Positions 1 through 9,155 are shown, numbered from the stretch's first letter. The stretch: 64,000 nt of DNA from Ignatzschineria ureiclastica (GCF_003121845.1 NZ_QEWQ01000003.1:312501-376500); one strand, 5' to 3'. Program-made: numbers and translations. The notes: generated from the letters alone by a model not told the origin.

Positions 1-227
1 ATAGTATCTGCTAAGGTTGCTTCGCCTAACAATAGATCGACAACCCCATACTCTAATGTTTGTTTATCAACCCCAATTCCGGTCGTTGCATTACCTTGCG
101 GATCGAGATCGATCAAAAGTACATTCGGACGAACTTTACTTTGGGTTAAAGCTGCAGCTAAATTTACCGCCGTTGTTGTTTTTCCAACGCCACCTTTCTG
201 ATTTGCTACTGCAATAATGGTTGCCAA
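1..227 (-). CDS. parA: ParA/Soj-family chromosome partitioning ATPase (5' part only)
   Basis: Only the first 75 codons lie inside the window; the gene runs off the left edge. The translation begins [20 protein letters not shown] (the initiator L would be read as Met), with the deviant Walker A motif KGGVGKTT, and continues with a switch segment [12 protein letters not shown] typical of ParA. These ATPases act with ParB and parS sites to segregate the chromosome. The start is a TTG at 227 behind a good AAGGAAGG ribosome site. Placement after rsmG on the same strand is the classic gidB-soj order found near many replication origins. The 283 bases up to rsmG are AT-rich and show no parS-like palindrome. 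Confidence 0.93.
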   Translation of the reverse strand, partial: MATIIAVANQKGGVGKTTTAVNLAAALTQSKVRPNVLLIDLDPQGNATTGIGVDKQTLEYGVVDLLLGEATLADT

Positions 228-510
228 TTGCGCCTTCCTTTATCTGTTTCAACTCTTCATTCAATAATTAATGGGGCTTTCCTCAACTAATGAAAAATAT
301 CCGACCACTGAAATATTGATTTTGCTTATTTTCATTCAAATAACATTATGTTTCAAATAGATTTTATGCCTTTACACTGATATTGATCATAAACCCCGAT
401 CTTCAAGTGTGGCATTTACCGACCTTTAACATAACCACTTATATATTGATATTATTCATTAATACTACTATTTCTCTATATCTACTCATTGCAGCGCAAC
501 AATAGTGACA

Positions 511-1143
511 TTATCTTTTTAATAAAATCAGATGTCGCTCTTCTGCTAAATGCGGAACCGTTAAGCTAATGACTTCACGATGTGGAAATCCTGTGACATT
601 TTGCCATTCGGCATCAAGCCACTTCCCTTTCATTGCGACCATACTGCCTGTGGGTTTTAAGAGATGCTCCGACCATTTCACCATATCTTCGCCACTTGCA
701 AACGCCCGAGATAGCACTGCATCAAACCCTTCTTCAGGATCATAATCCTGCACCCTTGATGTGACGATTGTGACATTATCCAACCCAAGCTCGAGCTTCA
801 TCTGTGTTAAAAAACGAGTTCGCTTTGTGGCGCTATCAAGCAATGTCCAAGCGCATTCTGGCATCACGATCGAGAGCGGAATGCCCGGCAATCCTGCCCC
901 TGTTCCCACATCAATAAATCGCCCCTCAGGGAAACGCGCCCGAAGCTCCGGCACTAAGACTAGAGAGTCCAACAGATGTTTAATAATCATCTCATTAGGC
1001 TCTGTAATCGCCGTGAGATTGTAGGCTCGATTCCACAAGAGCATCCCTTGCAAATAGCGGGTCAGTTTATCACAAGCCCCCTCATCAATGGCAAAAGTGA
1101 GCTCTGATAATGCAAGCTTTACCATCTCTTGGTTAATACTCAT
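511..1143 (-). CDS. rsmG: 16S rRNA (guanine-N7) methyltransferase RsmG (GidB)
   Basis: 210 residues, the normal length for the family. It methylates N7 of G527 in 16S rRNA using S-adenosylmethionine. The SAM-binding glycine loop DVGTGAGLPGIP is at residues 78-89, preceded by the family motifs YNLTAI (41-46) and HLLDSL (56-61). The ATG at 1143 has AAGGA about 10 bases upstream. It lies upstream of parA on the same strand, as in many origin regions; mnmG, often its partner, is not on its 5' side here, where moeA sits instead after a 239-base gap. Confidence 0.96.
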   Translation of the reverse strand: MSINQEMVKLALSELTFAIDEGACDKLTRYLQGMLLWNRAYNLTAITEPNEMIIKHLLDSLVLVPELRARFPEGRFIDVGTGAGLPGIPLSIVMPECAWTLLDSATKRTRFLTQMKLELGLDNVTIVTSRVQDYDPEEGFDAVLSRAFASGEDMVKWSEHLLKPTGSMVAMKGKWLDAEWQNVTGFPHREVISLTVPHLAEERHLILLKR

Positions 1144-1382
1144 CGTGTCATTTTCCTTTATTCTCTATCTGTTAGTAAACATTCGCACAAAATGAATGTC
1201 TATTTTTACTGCACTCAAGCCATTTGAGCATCTAATACAGCTGTCAACCATCTCTAAAAGCAACAAGGGATACAATTTGCATCCCTCATTCTTCACACAA
1301 TTCTGCCACAATCCTTTATGCCGATTGCGATGAATCTTGTTAATTCACCTTATCGATTCAGCGTGTCGAATCACCTCGTCAA

Positions 1383-2588
1383 TTATCCCTTTAAAGGCAT
1401 CTCTTTAGGTAGTGGGTAAATTCTAACACGACTACCTTTGGCGGTTGTCTGATTCTCTTTCATCTCAATTAAGCAATTAGCATCGCTCAAACCACTGAGC
1501 ATTGCCGACCCTTGACGACCGACAGAATCAACAAAATATTCGCCTCGCTCATCCTGATAGAAATTACCTCGTAAGAATTCCCGGCGCGGTTGAATTTTAT
1601 CACTTCCAAAATTAATCGTTGCCATTAATTGTGGCAATTGTGGTGAAAGCCCCATCAATTTTTTGAGCGCAGGATAGGCTAATAGATAGAATGTCGCATA
1701 AGCTGAAACAGGATTTCCCGGCAACATTAAGATATGGCATTGACCAATTTTACCCCAACCAAAAGGTTTCCCTGGCTTAATGGCTAACTTCCACATATTC
1801 AACTCACCCAACTCTGTGATCGCTTTAGCAATAAAATCCGCCTCGCCCACTGAAGCACCGCCGCTTAGAATAATCAGATCATTCTCTTTGGTAGCACGAG
1901 TTAATGCCGATAAGACATCTTCATAGCTATCCCGTAAAATACCGCCATCTATGACCTTACCCAGACTGTGAATCCACGCCAACAACTGATAACGGTTGGC
2001 ATCAAAAATTTGACTCTCGGTAATGGTTTCCCAAGGCTCTTTGAGTTCATTCCCTGTTGAGAATACCGTCATACGAAGTGGTGTATAAACATCCACCTCC
2101 CATACTCCTTGTGATGCAAGTAGCGCAATCGCAGCCGGATCGAGTAGATGTCCTTTGTGGAATAAAACAGCTCCCTTTTTAATCTCTTCTGCTTTGTAGC
2201 GAATATTTTGCCCGCTTGCGATCGGCTCCATCAACATTAAGGTATGCCCTTCAACCTTTGTCTGCTCCTGCATCACAACGGTAGTACTATTCCCCGGAAC
2301 CTTTGCACCAGTAAAAATACGCGCAGCTTCCCCCGGCTCTAGCGATGATGAGACCGCATCCCCGGCTAAAATACGTTCAACAACCCGAAACTCTAGACGA
2401 TCCCCCTCAGGGTCACAGAGCGCATAGCCATCCATCGCACTATTATCAAATTGTGGCGTATCATAGTTTGCCACGACATCCATCGCAAGTTGTCGATTAT
2501 AAGCTTGAGAGAGCGGTAACCGCTCCACAGCACGCTCAAGTGTCATTCCCGCAAGCAATTCCCGTAATGCTACATCATAACTTTTCAT
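1383..2588 (-). CDS. moeA: molybdopterin molybdenumtransferase MoeA
   Basis: 401 residues, typical length. It inserts molybdate into adenylylated molybdopterin, the last step of molybdenum cofactor synthesis. Visible family motifs are MDGYA at residues 52-56, the MPT-binding loop LSGGASVGEADF near 240, and LPGNPVSAYATF near 290. The ATG lies one base after the mobA stop codon, and its ribosome site (GAGG) is inside the last codons of mobA, so the two are probably translationally coupled. It is the last gene of a moaD-moaE-mobA-moeA run; moaA, moaB, moaC and mogA are not in this window. Confidence 0.96.
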   Translation of the reverse strand: MKSYDVALRELLAGMTLERAVERLPLSQAYNRQLAMDVVANYDTPQFDNSAMDGYALCDPEGDRLEFRVVERILAGDAVSSSLEPGEAARIFTGAKVPGNSTTVVMQEQTKVEGHTLMLMEPIASGQNIRYKAEEIKKGAVLFHKGHLLDPAAIALLASQGVWEVDVYTPLRMTVFSTGNELKEPWETITESQIFDANRYQLLAWIHSLGKVIDGGILRDSYEDVLSALTRATKENDLIILSGGASVGEADFIAKAITELGELNMWKLAIKPGKPFGWGKIGQCHILMLPGNPVSAYATFYLLAYPALKKLMGLSPQLPQLMATINFGSDKIQPRREFLRGNFYQDERGEYFVDSVGRQGSAMLSGLSDANCLIEMKENQTTAKGSRVRIYPLPKEMPLKG

Positions 2589-2589
2589 C

Positions 2590-3267
2590 TTATTTTTCCT
2601 CTAACTTGTGGATATCTTCGATACTATTACAATTTAAAAAATCTGTTTCACATTGAAAGCGAACCGGCTGAGCCTCAAGCTGCTCGAGTAATGCCCGAAT
2701 CCGCAATTGATCTGCCGCTAATAATGCCTCGATACATTGCAGATCGGCCACCTTCCCTTGTAGATAGAGATAGTGCCCCCGTTCTGCTGTCGTAGCATAA
2801 GTTGCCTTGACTCCATTAGAGCTCTCTTCCCTTGCCTTTTGTAGAGTGACAACAAGATTCGTAGGAATAAAAGGGCCATCACAACTTACGACTTGTAGGC
2901 AATCGGTTGCCTTTAAATGCGGCAACAATGAAGCAATCCCCGCTAATGGCCCTTTACCGCGCCATTTTGATAGGTCTTGAATCACCGGTAACCCAAAGGC
3001 TTCATACGCTGCAATATCACTATTTGCCGAAAGATAGAGCTGATCAACTTGCGGTCGTAGACGATCAATCACGTGCGCAACTAAAGGTTTTCCTTCAAGC
3101 GATACTAACCCCTTATTACGATACCCCATCCGCCGCCCTTCTCCGCCGGCAAGAATGAGACCGATCATACGCGAGGTTTTATAGGGATCTTCTTTACCCC
3201 TCCGATTATCGATTGCTTTATCGGCGTCCTTATTGATCTCGTTCGCTTCCCGCTCTGTTTGCTTCAT
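2590..3267 (-). CDS. mobA: molybdenum cofactor guanylyltransferase MobA, with N-terminal extension
   Basis: It transfers GMP from GTP to molybdopterin to make the guanine dinucleotide cofactor. The nucleotide-binding motif LAGGEGRRMG is at residues 39-48, GPLAGI at 106-111 and the metal-site CDGPF at 129-133. The core is about 192 residues, the usual size, but the frame opens 33 codons earlier with a charged, Lys/Asp/Glu-rich leader. The early ATG at 3267 has a strong GAGGGG ribosome site about 7 bases upstream, while the ATG at 3168, which would give the standard N-terminus MIGLILAGG, has none. I therefore use 3267, with the inner start as the alternative. It lies 34 bases after moaE. Confidence 0.93.
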   Translation of the reverse strand: MKQTEREANEINKDADKAIDNRRGKEDPYKTSRMIGLILAGGEGRRMGYRNKGLVSLEGKPLVAHVIDRLRPQVDQLYLSANSDIAAYEAFGLPVIQDLSKWRGKGPLAGIASLLPHLKATDCLQVVSCDGPFIPTNLVVTLQKAREESSNGVKATYATTAERGHYLYLQGKVADLQCIEALLAADQLRIRALLEQLEAQPVRFQCETDFLNCNSIEDIHKLEEK

Positions 3268-3301
3268 TGCACCCCTCTTGATCTCCCTACCCTCTCACTA
3301 T

Positions 3302-3766
3302 TTATGACATTTTCCAACGCGAAAGAGTATCTTGATCCGATTTTTTAGCCTCAACCCAATGACTCTCACCATTTTTAAGATGCTCTTTCTTCCAGAAAGG
3401 CGCTTCAGTCTTGAGGTAATCCATAATAAATTGCGCAGCTAAAAAGGCATCTAACCGATGCTTCGCTGTCACCATCAAGAGCACAATCGCCTCATCGCCC
3501 CGTAATTCCCCTACACGATGAATCACACTACAACCGGCAATTGCCCACTTTCGACTCGCTAATTCAATAATTCGTGTAATCTCTCGCTCTGTTAGCCCCG
3601 GAAAATGTTCAAGCTCCATTTTGTCTAATGCAACCGCTTGATCAAACTCCCGCACCATTCCTTGAAATAGGACTAATGCGCCGGCATCGCCTGATTGCGC
3701 AATTAATCGATTACTTTCAGCTTCTAAAGCAAACGGCTCTGTTTGGATTCGTACTTCACAATACAC
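3302..3766 (-). CDS. moaE: molybdopterin synthase catalytic subunit MoaE
   Basis: 154 residues. As a MoaD2-MoaE2 complex it transfers sulfur from the MoaD thiocarboxylate to precursor Z (cPMP). The conserved segment MELEHFPGL (50-58), VIHRVGEL (81-88) and the active-site lysines K119 and K126 in YLKTEAPFWKKE are all present; these match the numbering known for the E. coli enzyme. The start is a GTG at 3766, eight bases after AGGAGG. That ribosome site lies within the last two glycine codons of moaD, so expression is likely coupled. Confidence 0.96.
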   Translation of the reverse strand: MYCEVRIQTEPFALEAESNRLIAQSGDAGALVLFQGMVREFDQAVALDKMELEHFPGLTEREITRIIELASRKWAIAGCSVIHRVGELRGDEAIVLLMVTAKHRLDAFLAAQFIMDYLKTEAPFWKKEHLKNGESHWVEAKKSDQDTLSRWKMS

Positions 3767-3770
3767 AATA

Positions 3771-4019
3771 CTATCCTCCTGTTACCGGTGGTAAAAAGGC
3801 CACGCGATCCCCTGATTTTAGCTCAACTGGTGCAAAGATAATCTCATCATTGACCACGACTCGAAAGATCTTTTCCGGCGCTAAGGCGCTATTCCACACC
3901 TCATCTCGTGCTCTTAATTGTGACAAAAGCAGTTCTGTATCACCTGATTCCCAAGCGATAGCTTCTTCATTACAATGTAATTGATCTTTCAAATTGCCAA
4001 AATAGGTAATTGTTATCAT
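3771..4019 (-). CDS. moaD: molybdopterin synthase sulfur carrier subunit MoaD
   Basis: 82 residues from the ATG at 4019, which has GGAG about 7 bases upstream; the frame is open seven codons further (ATG at 4040), but that start lacks a site. The protein has the ubiquitin-like fold size, starts MITITYFGNL and ends PPVTGG, the invariant Gly-Gly tail that is adenylated and converted to a thiocarboxylate for sulfur transfer. It is the first gene of the moaD-moaE-mobA-moeA run. The 196 bases between it and the ABC transporter permease may hold its promoter; I saw no clear boxes. Confidence 0.95.
   Translation of the reverse strand: MITITYFGNLKDQLHCNEEAIAWESGDTELLLSQLRARDEVWNSALAPEKIFRVVVNDEIIFAPVELKSGDRVAFLPPVTGG
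3775..3780 (-). promoter_or_regulatory. moaE ribosome binding site inside the moaD Gly-Gly codons
   Basis: AGGAGG read on the minus strand, eight bases before the GTG of moaE. The same bases are part of the final GGA GGA codons of moaD, which encode the essential C-terminal Gly-Gly. One short stretch thus serves as both catalytic tail and translation signal. Confidence 0.85.
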
Positions 4020-4215
4020 CTTTTCTCCTTCACAAAGCATCTACAATCCTTATAACCTGCTCTGCGCTCTCATTTGTAGGCTCAATGGTCTTCACTGCTC
4101 ATTAAGCGATTCAATTCTCAATTCATCACTCCAAGTGATGACCGACCTCAATATTGTCGTACAATCATTGTCACATACAATCAACTGCATAATCATTTCA
4201 TTATGGGGATGAACA

Positions 4216-5112
4216 TCACCCTTTTCGATGCCGTTTACCACTTTTTTGTCGTAAAACGCCACCTTCAGCACCAAACAGTAACGAAATAAGGTAAAAAGCA
4301 GCTAATACCAGAACGATCATCGGCCCTGAGGCAATATCGTAATGTACAGAAGCCACTAACCCCAGATAAGCGCCCAAAATCCCAAGCACCATAGCAATCA
4401 ACAACACACGTTCCATCCGATTACTCCACAATCTTGCACAAATAGCCGGGATCATCATCATACCCACCGTCATTAATGTTCCAAGTACCTGAAATGAGGC
4501 CACAAGGTTGAGTACCACTAAAAAGAGAAATATTCCATAATAGAAGAGACCTCGTGGCGTTTTCAGGGCTAAATAGAGCGGATCAATAATATAGAGTAGT
4601 AGAGGTCGATAAATTAGCGCCAATAAAATTAAAGTCGCCACCAATACAATCCAGATAAACTGAAGTGATTCTCCATCCACCGCTAATACTGAGCCGAATA
4701 AAATATGCAATAGATCTGCTTGCGTCCCCATCTGCATAATAAGTACAACGCCGAGCGCCAATGAGAATAGGTAGAGCGCCGCAAAACTCGCATCCTCTTT
4801 AAGATTAGTATAATGAGCTATAATTGAGGCTAAGATCGCAATGCACACACCGGCAAGCACACCCCCAAGACTCATTGCATAAATGTTGAAACCAAAAAAG
4901 AGAAATGCGAGCGCAATTCCCGGCAATACACCGTGACTTAAAGCATCCCCAACTAAGCTCATACGATTTAGTAGTAAAAATACGCCGACCAAGCCTGAAG
5001 AGACAGCGATCATAATGGAAGCGGCTAAAGCCCGCTTTAAAAAGGGCAGCATCATAAAAGGATCTATCAAGAGCTCCTGCAATAGTGCCCCTATCTCAAT
5101 CATTACATTCAT
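4216..5112 (-). CDS. metal (zinc/manganese-type) ABC transporter permease, ABC-3 family
   Basis: 298 residues with about eight hydrophobic segments, the layout of ZnuB/MntB/TroC-type permeases that bring Zn or Mn across the inner membrane. The DALSHGVLPG-like segment near residues 57-66 is the family signature. The ATG follows directly after the stop codon of the ATPase gene with no spacer. The C-terminus is a basic tail ending in HRKG. No periplasmic binding protein gene lies next to it, so which metal it carries cannot be told from this window. Confidence 0.88.
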   Translation of the reverse strand: MNVMIEIGALLQELLIDPFMMLPFLKRALAASIMIAVSSGLVGVFLLLNRMSLVGDALSHGVLPGIALAFLFFGFNIYAMSLGGVLAGVCIAILASIIAHYTNLKEDASFAALYLFSLALGVVLIMQMGTQADLLHILFGSVLAVDGESLQFIWIVLVATLILLALIYRPLLLYIIDPLYLALKTPRGLFYYGIFLFLVVLNLVASFQVLGTLMTVGMMMIPAICARLWSNRMERVLLIAMVLGILGAYLGLVASVHYDIASGPMIVLVLAAFYLISLLFGAEGGVLRQKSGKRHRKG

Positions 5113-5838
5113 CTAAGGCACCTCACACCAAGCATCACTCTCCCAACCAAGAGAAACAGATTCTGCTTTCAATAGATTCTGATCATTAATCACATCACAG
5201 CTGTGACCAAAGGCAATTTTCTCTCGTGCCAAAATGAGCGTATTGCTAAAATATTGTTTCGCAAGTGTCAGATCGTGCAATACGGTAATCACCGTTTTAC
5301 CAAGCGCTTCCCACTTAGCAATCAATCCACAAAGCTCCTGCGTTGTTCTTGCATCCATTGCGTTAAAAGGCTCATCGAGCAGAATCAGATCCGCCTCTTC
5401 CACCACGATTCGCGCAAAGAGCGCTTTTTGAAATTGCCCCCCTGAGAGAGAATCGATACTTCGATCCCCAAAATGCTCTAATCCAACAAAAGCAAGCGCT
5501 GCTTCCACTCGATCATAAGCCTCTTTTGATAGGCGACCTAGTAACCCCATCTGATCCAACGCGCCGGCACTCACTAACTCAAATAGCGTTAAAGGCAGAT
5601 CTCGGCGAATTTCTGAGATCTGCGATAGATAGCTCACTTTACAATTTACCGACTTAATAATCTCCCCTTCCGAAAAAGGCACAAGTCCCATCACCGCTTT
5701 CAGCAATGTGCTCTTCCCGGCGCCATTAGGGCCAATAATCGCGCTACTCTCCCCCTTTGGAAAGACAACTGATAGATGATGCACTACAGGGAATTTCTTA
5801 TAGGTGACTGTTAAATTGGAAATTTCTAGGGCATTCAT
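5113..5838 (-). CDS. metal ABC transporter ATP-binding protein
   Basis: 241 residues from the ATG at 5838 (AGAAGG ribosome site about 7 bases upstream; the frame is open ten codons further). Walker A GPNGAGKST, signature LSGGQFQKALFAR, Walker B LILLDEPF and the switch histidine in TVLHD are all present, so it should be an active ATPase. It most resembles the ZnuC/MntC/TroB group that pairs with ABC-3 permeases, and it is directly joined to such a permease. A periplasmic binding protein is missing here and must be encoded elsewhere if the system is complete. Confidence 0.9.
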   Translation of the reverse strand: MNALEISNLTVTYKKFPVVHHLSVVFPKGESSAIIGPNGAGKSTLLKAVMGLVPFSEGEIIKSVNCKVSYLSQISEIRRDLPLTLFELVSAGALDQMGLLGRLSKEAYDRVEAALAFVGLEHFGDRSIDSLSGGQFQKALFARIVVEEADLILLDEPFNAMDARTTQELCGLIAKWEALGKTVITVLHDLTLAKQYFSNTLILAREKIAFGHSCDVINDQNLLKAESVSLGWESDAWCEVP

Positions 5839-6340
5839 ACGATCACCTTCTCTAGACAAACCCACCATATCAGTGCTTTGAGTTTGATCGCACTCTCTCT
5901 CATTGACCTACTTCCTCTTTTGATACCTATATAAATATATGTCACGCTCTGTGCCACCCTTTGCAAGTAAAGACAAGTCATAACCCGCTTATAACTTCCG
6001 TTACAGCCTCATAATCTACACTCTATTTCATCGTCTGTTTACCATCAATTGCTATAGATATCCCTATGGATATAATCTATAGATAATACATACTGCTAAA
6101 CCGCAATATCATACCGCAAAACCCTCTACGATGTCTCTTTCCCCACCATTTTCTTGCCGTTTTCCCTAAAAAATCTGGGAACCTACCCTAAAATATCCTG
6201 TTGATAAGATCAAAGGGATAAGTTTCACCGATCTTCACTAGAGTGATACAATACTTTCCATTATCAACAACGATTATGCAGATGACCTATTGGTTTAAGA
6301 TAATTTCATTGGTCAAATAGGCGATATAAGGCAGATAAAT
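5839..6340. other. intergenic region between divergent ABC transporter and pilZ
   Basis: About 500 bases without a credible gene. It should hold the promoters for the minus-strand ABC transporter and the plus-strand pilZ-tatD pair. The one striking element is an imperfect palindrome at 6052-6082 (CTATAGAT arms). I saw no terminator or RNA gene here. Confidence 0.5.
6052..6082. promoter_or_regulatory. imperfect palindrome, possible operator
   Basis: The arms CTATAGAT and ATCTATAG flank a centre that itself contains TATCC-CTAT-GGATA. It lies about 215 bases before the metal ABC transporter and 260 before pilZ. A metalloregulator site (Zur, MntR or Fur) is possible from context, but the sequence does not match a consensus I can recall exactly. 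Confidence 0.3.
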
Positions 6341-6694
6341 ATGAGTACGACGAGACTTGTGACTGTGAAATTCAAGAATGCAAAACAACTTGCAGAATTT
6401 TATCTCCCATTCCTTAAACGAGGGGGATTCTACTTTGTCACGAACGAGCACGACAAAGTTAATCTTCATGAGCGCGTTCAACTCTCTATTGAATTACCCG
6501 ATGGAGACTCAACGCCGATTGAGGCTGAAGGCATTGTGGCGATGATTAATATCGCTAGCGCGGAAAAACCACACCACATTACCGACTTTGAAGGATTGGC
6601 GGTGTCCATCGATAGAGCACCTGATTTTCTATTTACCCGCATTCAATCCCTTCTCAAAATGCATCAAGCAACACAACCTCAACAATCTGCCTAA
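6341..6694 (+). CDS. pilZ: PilZ domain protein, type IV pilus-associated PilZ
   Basis: 117 residues, the size of the stand-alone PilZ protein of Pseudomonas and relatives, which is needed for type IV pilus assembly. The segment RGGFYFVTNE (about 26-35), followed by V-L-LPDGDST and GIVAMIN, matches that group; the classic c-di-GMP-binding RxxxR motif is not evident, as in PilZ itself. The ATG has AAGG nine bases upstream. It sits just ahead of tatD, as in many Gammaproteobacteria, but the tmk and holB genes usually found before it are absent here. Confidence 0.85.
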   Translation: MSTTRLVTVKFKNAKQLAEFYLPFLKRGGFYFVTNEHDKVNLHERVQLSIELPDGDSTPIEAEGIVAMINIASAEKPHHITDFEGLAVSIDRAPDFLFTRIQSLLKMHQATQPQQSA

Positions 6695-6737
6695 ATAACC
6701 GTTGACCTCACTTAATAATAGTATAAAAACAACCACT

Positions 6738-7568
6738 ATGACGACTATGAAACCAACTTTTATCGATTCCCATTGCCACCTTGATATGCTGGATTTAACA
6801 GCTTTTGAGGGTGATATTGCCCCATTATTGGAAGCCATTCAAGCTGAGAATGTGACAGAGATGCTCTGTGTTGGCGTCAATATCGAGAAGTGGGAAGCAA
6901 TGGCGAAACTTGTCGCACCCTATCCTCATATCTATCTTTCAGTAGGCGTTCATCCCGGCTATATTCCTGAGGTTGAAGCTCCCTCTGAAACCCATTTCGC
7001 ACCGATGCTTGCGAATCCTAAAGTTATTGCCATCGGGGAAACCGGGCTTGATTACCATTATGGTGCAGACCATAAAGTTGCTCAGCAAGCGGCCTTTATT
7101 ACACAAATTGAGATTGCGCGGAATCACCAAAAGCCACTGATTATCCACACAAGAGATGCCAGAGCAGATACGATCTCGATTCTAAAAGCCGAAAGAGCCG
7201 ATGATGTCGGCGGAATCCTTCACTGTTTTACTGAAAGTTGGGAAATGGGTAAAAAAGGATTAGACTTAGGTTTTTACCTCTCATTTAGTGGCATTATTAC
7301 CTTTAAAAATGCTGCCGAATTACGAGAAGTGGTTGCCAAAACCCCCTTAGATCGAATGCTTATTGAGACAGATTCCCCTTACCTAACACCCGTTCCTTAT
7401 CGTGGGAAAGCCAATCATCCTGGATTAGTGCCTTATGTTGCTAAAACCATTGCAGAAGTGAAACAGATCTCTGTGGAAGAAGTAGCAAGACAAACCTCGG
7501 ATAATTTCCATAAGCTCTTTGCTGATCCACTTGCTCGTTATCACGCCTCGTTGAAGAGTGAATCTTAA
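6738..7568 (+). CDS. tatD: TatD-family metal-dependent deoxyribonuclease
   Basis: 276 residues in the TIM-barrel TatD/YcfH family of metal-dependent hydrolases that act on DNA ends. Metal ligands are visible: IDSHCHLD at the N-terminus, AIGETGLDYHY near residue 100, the HTRDA segment, LHCFT and the final ETDSPYLTP. The frame is open to 6702, but starts at 6738 (MTTMKP) or 6747 (MKPTFIDSH) fit the family better; neither has a strong ribosome site. It follows pilZ by 43 bases and is probably cotranscribed. Confidence 0.92.
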   Translation: MTTMKPTFIDSHCHLDMLDLTAFEGDIAPLLEAIQAENVTEMLCVGVNIEKWEAMAKLVAPYPHIYLSVGVHPGYIPEVEAPSETHFAPMLANPKVIAIGETGLDYHYGADHKVAQQAAFITQIEIARNHQKPLIIHTRDARADTISILKAERADDVGGILHCFTESWEMGKKGLDLGFYLSFSGIITFKNAAELREVVAKTPLDRMLIETDSPYLTPVPYRGKANHPGLVPYVAKTIAEVKQISVEEVARQTSDNFHKLFADPLARYHASLKSES

Positions 7569-7715
7569 CTAGCTGATCTTGAATAACTAATTTTATATCA
7601 CTGACCCTATAAATTATTACTGTAAATCATTACTGTAAATTATCCATTGTTACCTATTATTCATCTCGCAAAGCCCTTTACGGTCATTGCTTGAATATCA
7701 AACTGTGAGAATGTT

Positions 7716-9155
7716 ATGACACAACCCACTGCTAAAATTGCCGTTTTTGGCGACATTATGATCGATAGCTACTGGATGGGCTCTACAGAGCGTATCTCTC
7801 CTGAATCCCCTGTTCCTGTAGTCAATGTCAATCACACTGAAAATCGCCTCGGCGGTGCGGCCAACGTAGCCCTTAATATTAGTAAAATGAATGTTGATGT
7901 GACGCTCTGCGGCTTAGTGGGAATAGATAAAAATGCTGCGGATCTCATGACCTTATGTCAAGAGAATCAGATCGCAACGGACTTTATTGCCGAGGCTTCC
8001 TTTCCTACAATCGTTAAGCTTCGGGTAATTAGCCGGCAACAACATATTGTTCGCTGTGATTTTGAAGAGAAGCCACAACTCACTGAATCCCTCAAAAATC
8101 GTATTATCACCCAAGCTAAAGCTATTATTGATCAGCATGATCTGATTATCCTCTCGGATTACAACAAAGGTTTTCTCACCGATCCACAAGCGCTGATTCA
8201 ATATGCCAGAAGCCAAGGAAAAATAGTGATCATCGATCCGAAAGGCAGTGATTTTAGTAAATATCGTGGTGCGTCCTTGATTACCCCAAATACTAGTGAA
8301 TTTGAGGGCGTTGTCGGCAAGTGCCCGGATGAAACGACACTTTTTGCGCAAGCAGAAGCCCTGCGAGATCAACTGCAACTCGACGCCCTATTAGTAACAC
8401 GCAGTGAAAAGGGAATGACGCTATTTGAAGAGAATAAAGAATCGGTCACCTTCTCAGCTAAAGCGCAAGATGTCTTCGATGTGACAGGTGCCGGTGATAC
8501 AGTCATTGCCATGATCGCCACCCAACTTGCCAAAGGTACGCCATTACCGGAAGCTTGTAAAATAGCCAATGTTGCTGCGTCTATTGTCGTGGGTAAAATG
8601 GGGGCATCATATGTCACCCAAGAAGAGCTCGACTATGCCTTAGGTCAATCGGATCGCCCCCATAATCTTGTTCTATCGAAAGAAGCGCTACTTCACGAAG
8701 TCAAACGCGCCAAAATGAACAAAGAGACGATCGTTATGACGAATGGTTGCTTTGATCTTCTACATCGTGGTCATGTTAAATATCTTGAAGAAGCGAGCAA
8801 ACTTGGGCATCATCTTATCGTCGCCCTAAACTCTGATGCCTCTGTGAAACGCCTTAAAGGAGAAACGCGTCCCATTATGGATGAAGTGAGCCGAGCCACC
8901 GTTCTTGCATCACTCTCTTCTGTTGCCTGGGTGACGATCTTCGATGAAGATACGCCAGAATCGCTCATTAAGGCGGTACTTCCAGATGTGCTAGTCAAAG
9001 GAAGTGACTATCAAGTGAACGAAATTGCCGGCGCTCAAGCTGTCATTGATCATGGAGGACGTGTAGAGTTAATCGATTTTATTGATGGTTACTCCACAAC
9101 AAATGCGATTGAAAAAATCAAAGCAAGCTTACAAACAGAAGCCTCAAAAGCCTGA
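7716..9155 (+). CDS. hldE: bifunctional heptose 7-phosphate kinase / heptose 1-phosphate adenylyltransferase HldE
   Basis: 479 residues with both domains of the full-length enzyme. Residues 1 to about 320 are a PfkB-type sugar kinase (GGAANVALN near 49, anion-hole DVTGAGDT near 254). Residues from about 340 are a cytidylyltransferase-type domain with NGCFDLLHRGHVKYL, where HRGH is the nucleotide-binding HxGH. It makes ADP-heptose for the inner core of lipopolysaccharide, which fits the lpt and msbA genes in this window. It has its own upstream region of 147 bases. Confidence 0.97.
   Translation: MTQPTAKIAVFGDIMIDSYWMGSTERISPESPVPVVNVNHTENRLGGAANVALNISKMNVDVTLCGLVGIDKNAADLMTLCQENQIATDFIAEASFPTIVKLRVISRQQHIVRCDFEEKPQLTESLKNRIITQAKAIIDQHDLIILSDYNKGFLTDPQALIQYARSQGKIVIIDPKGSDFSKYRGASLITPNTSEFEGVVGKCPDETTLFAQAEALRDQLQLDALLVTRSEKGMTLFEENKESVTFSAKAQDVFDVTGAGDTVIAMIATQLAKGTPLPEACKIANVAASIVVGKMGASYVTQEELDYALGQSDRPHNLVLSKEALLHEVKRAKMNKETIVMTNGCFDLLHRGHVKYLEEASKLGHHLIVALNSDASVKRLKGETRPIMDEVSRATVLASLSSVAWVTIFDEDTPESLIKAVLPDVLVKGSDYQVNEIAGAQAVIDHGGRVELIDFIDGYSTTNAIEKIKASLQTEASKA

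Noticed and set aside
1144-1382. Possible molybdenum cofactor riboswitch near moeA
   Set aside because: This gap lies downstream, not upstream, of moeA, and no conserved aptamer-like helices were visible.
2640-2660. TGTTTCACATTGAAAG, similar to a parS site
   Set aside because: It lies inside mobA and misses several bases of the parS palindrome TGTTTCACGTGAAACA.
4092-4274. 60-codon minus-strand open frame between moaD and the permease gene
   Set aside because: It overlaps the end of the permease gene in another frame, has no ribosome site and no recognisable domain.
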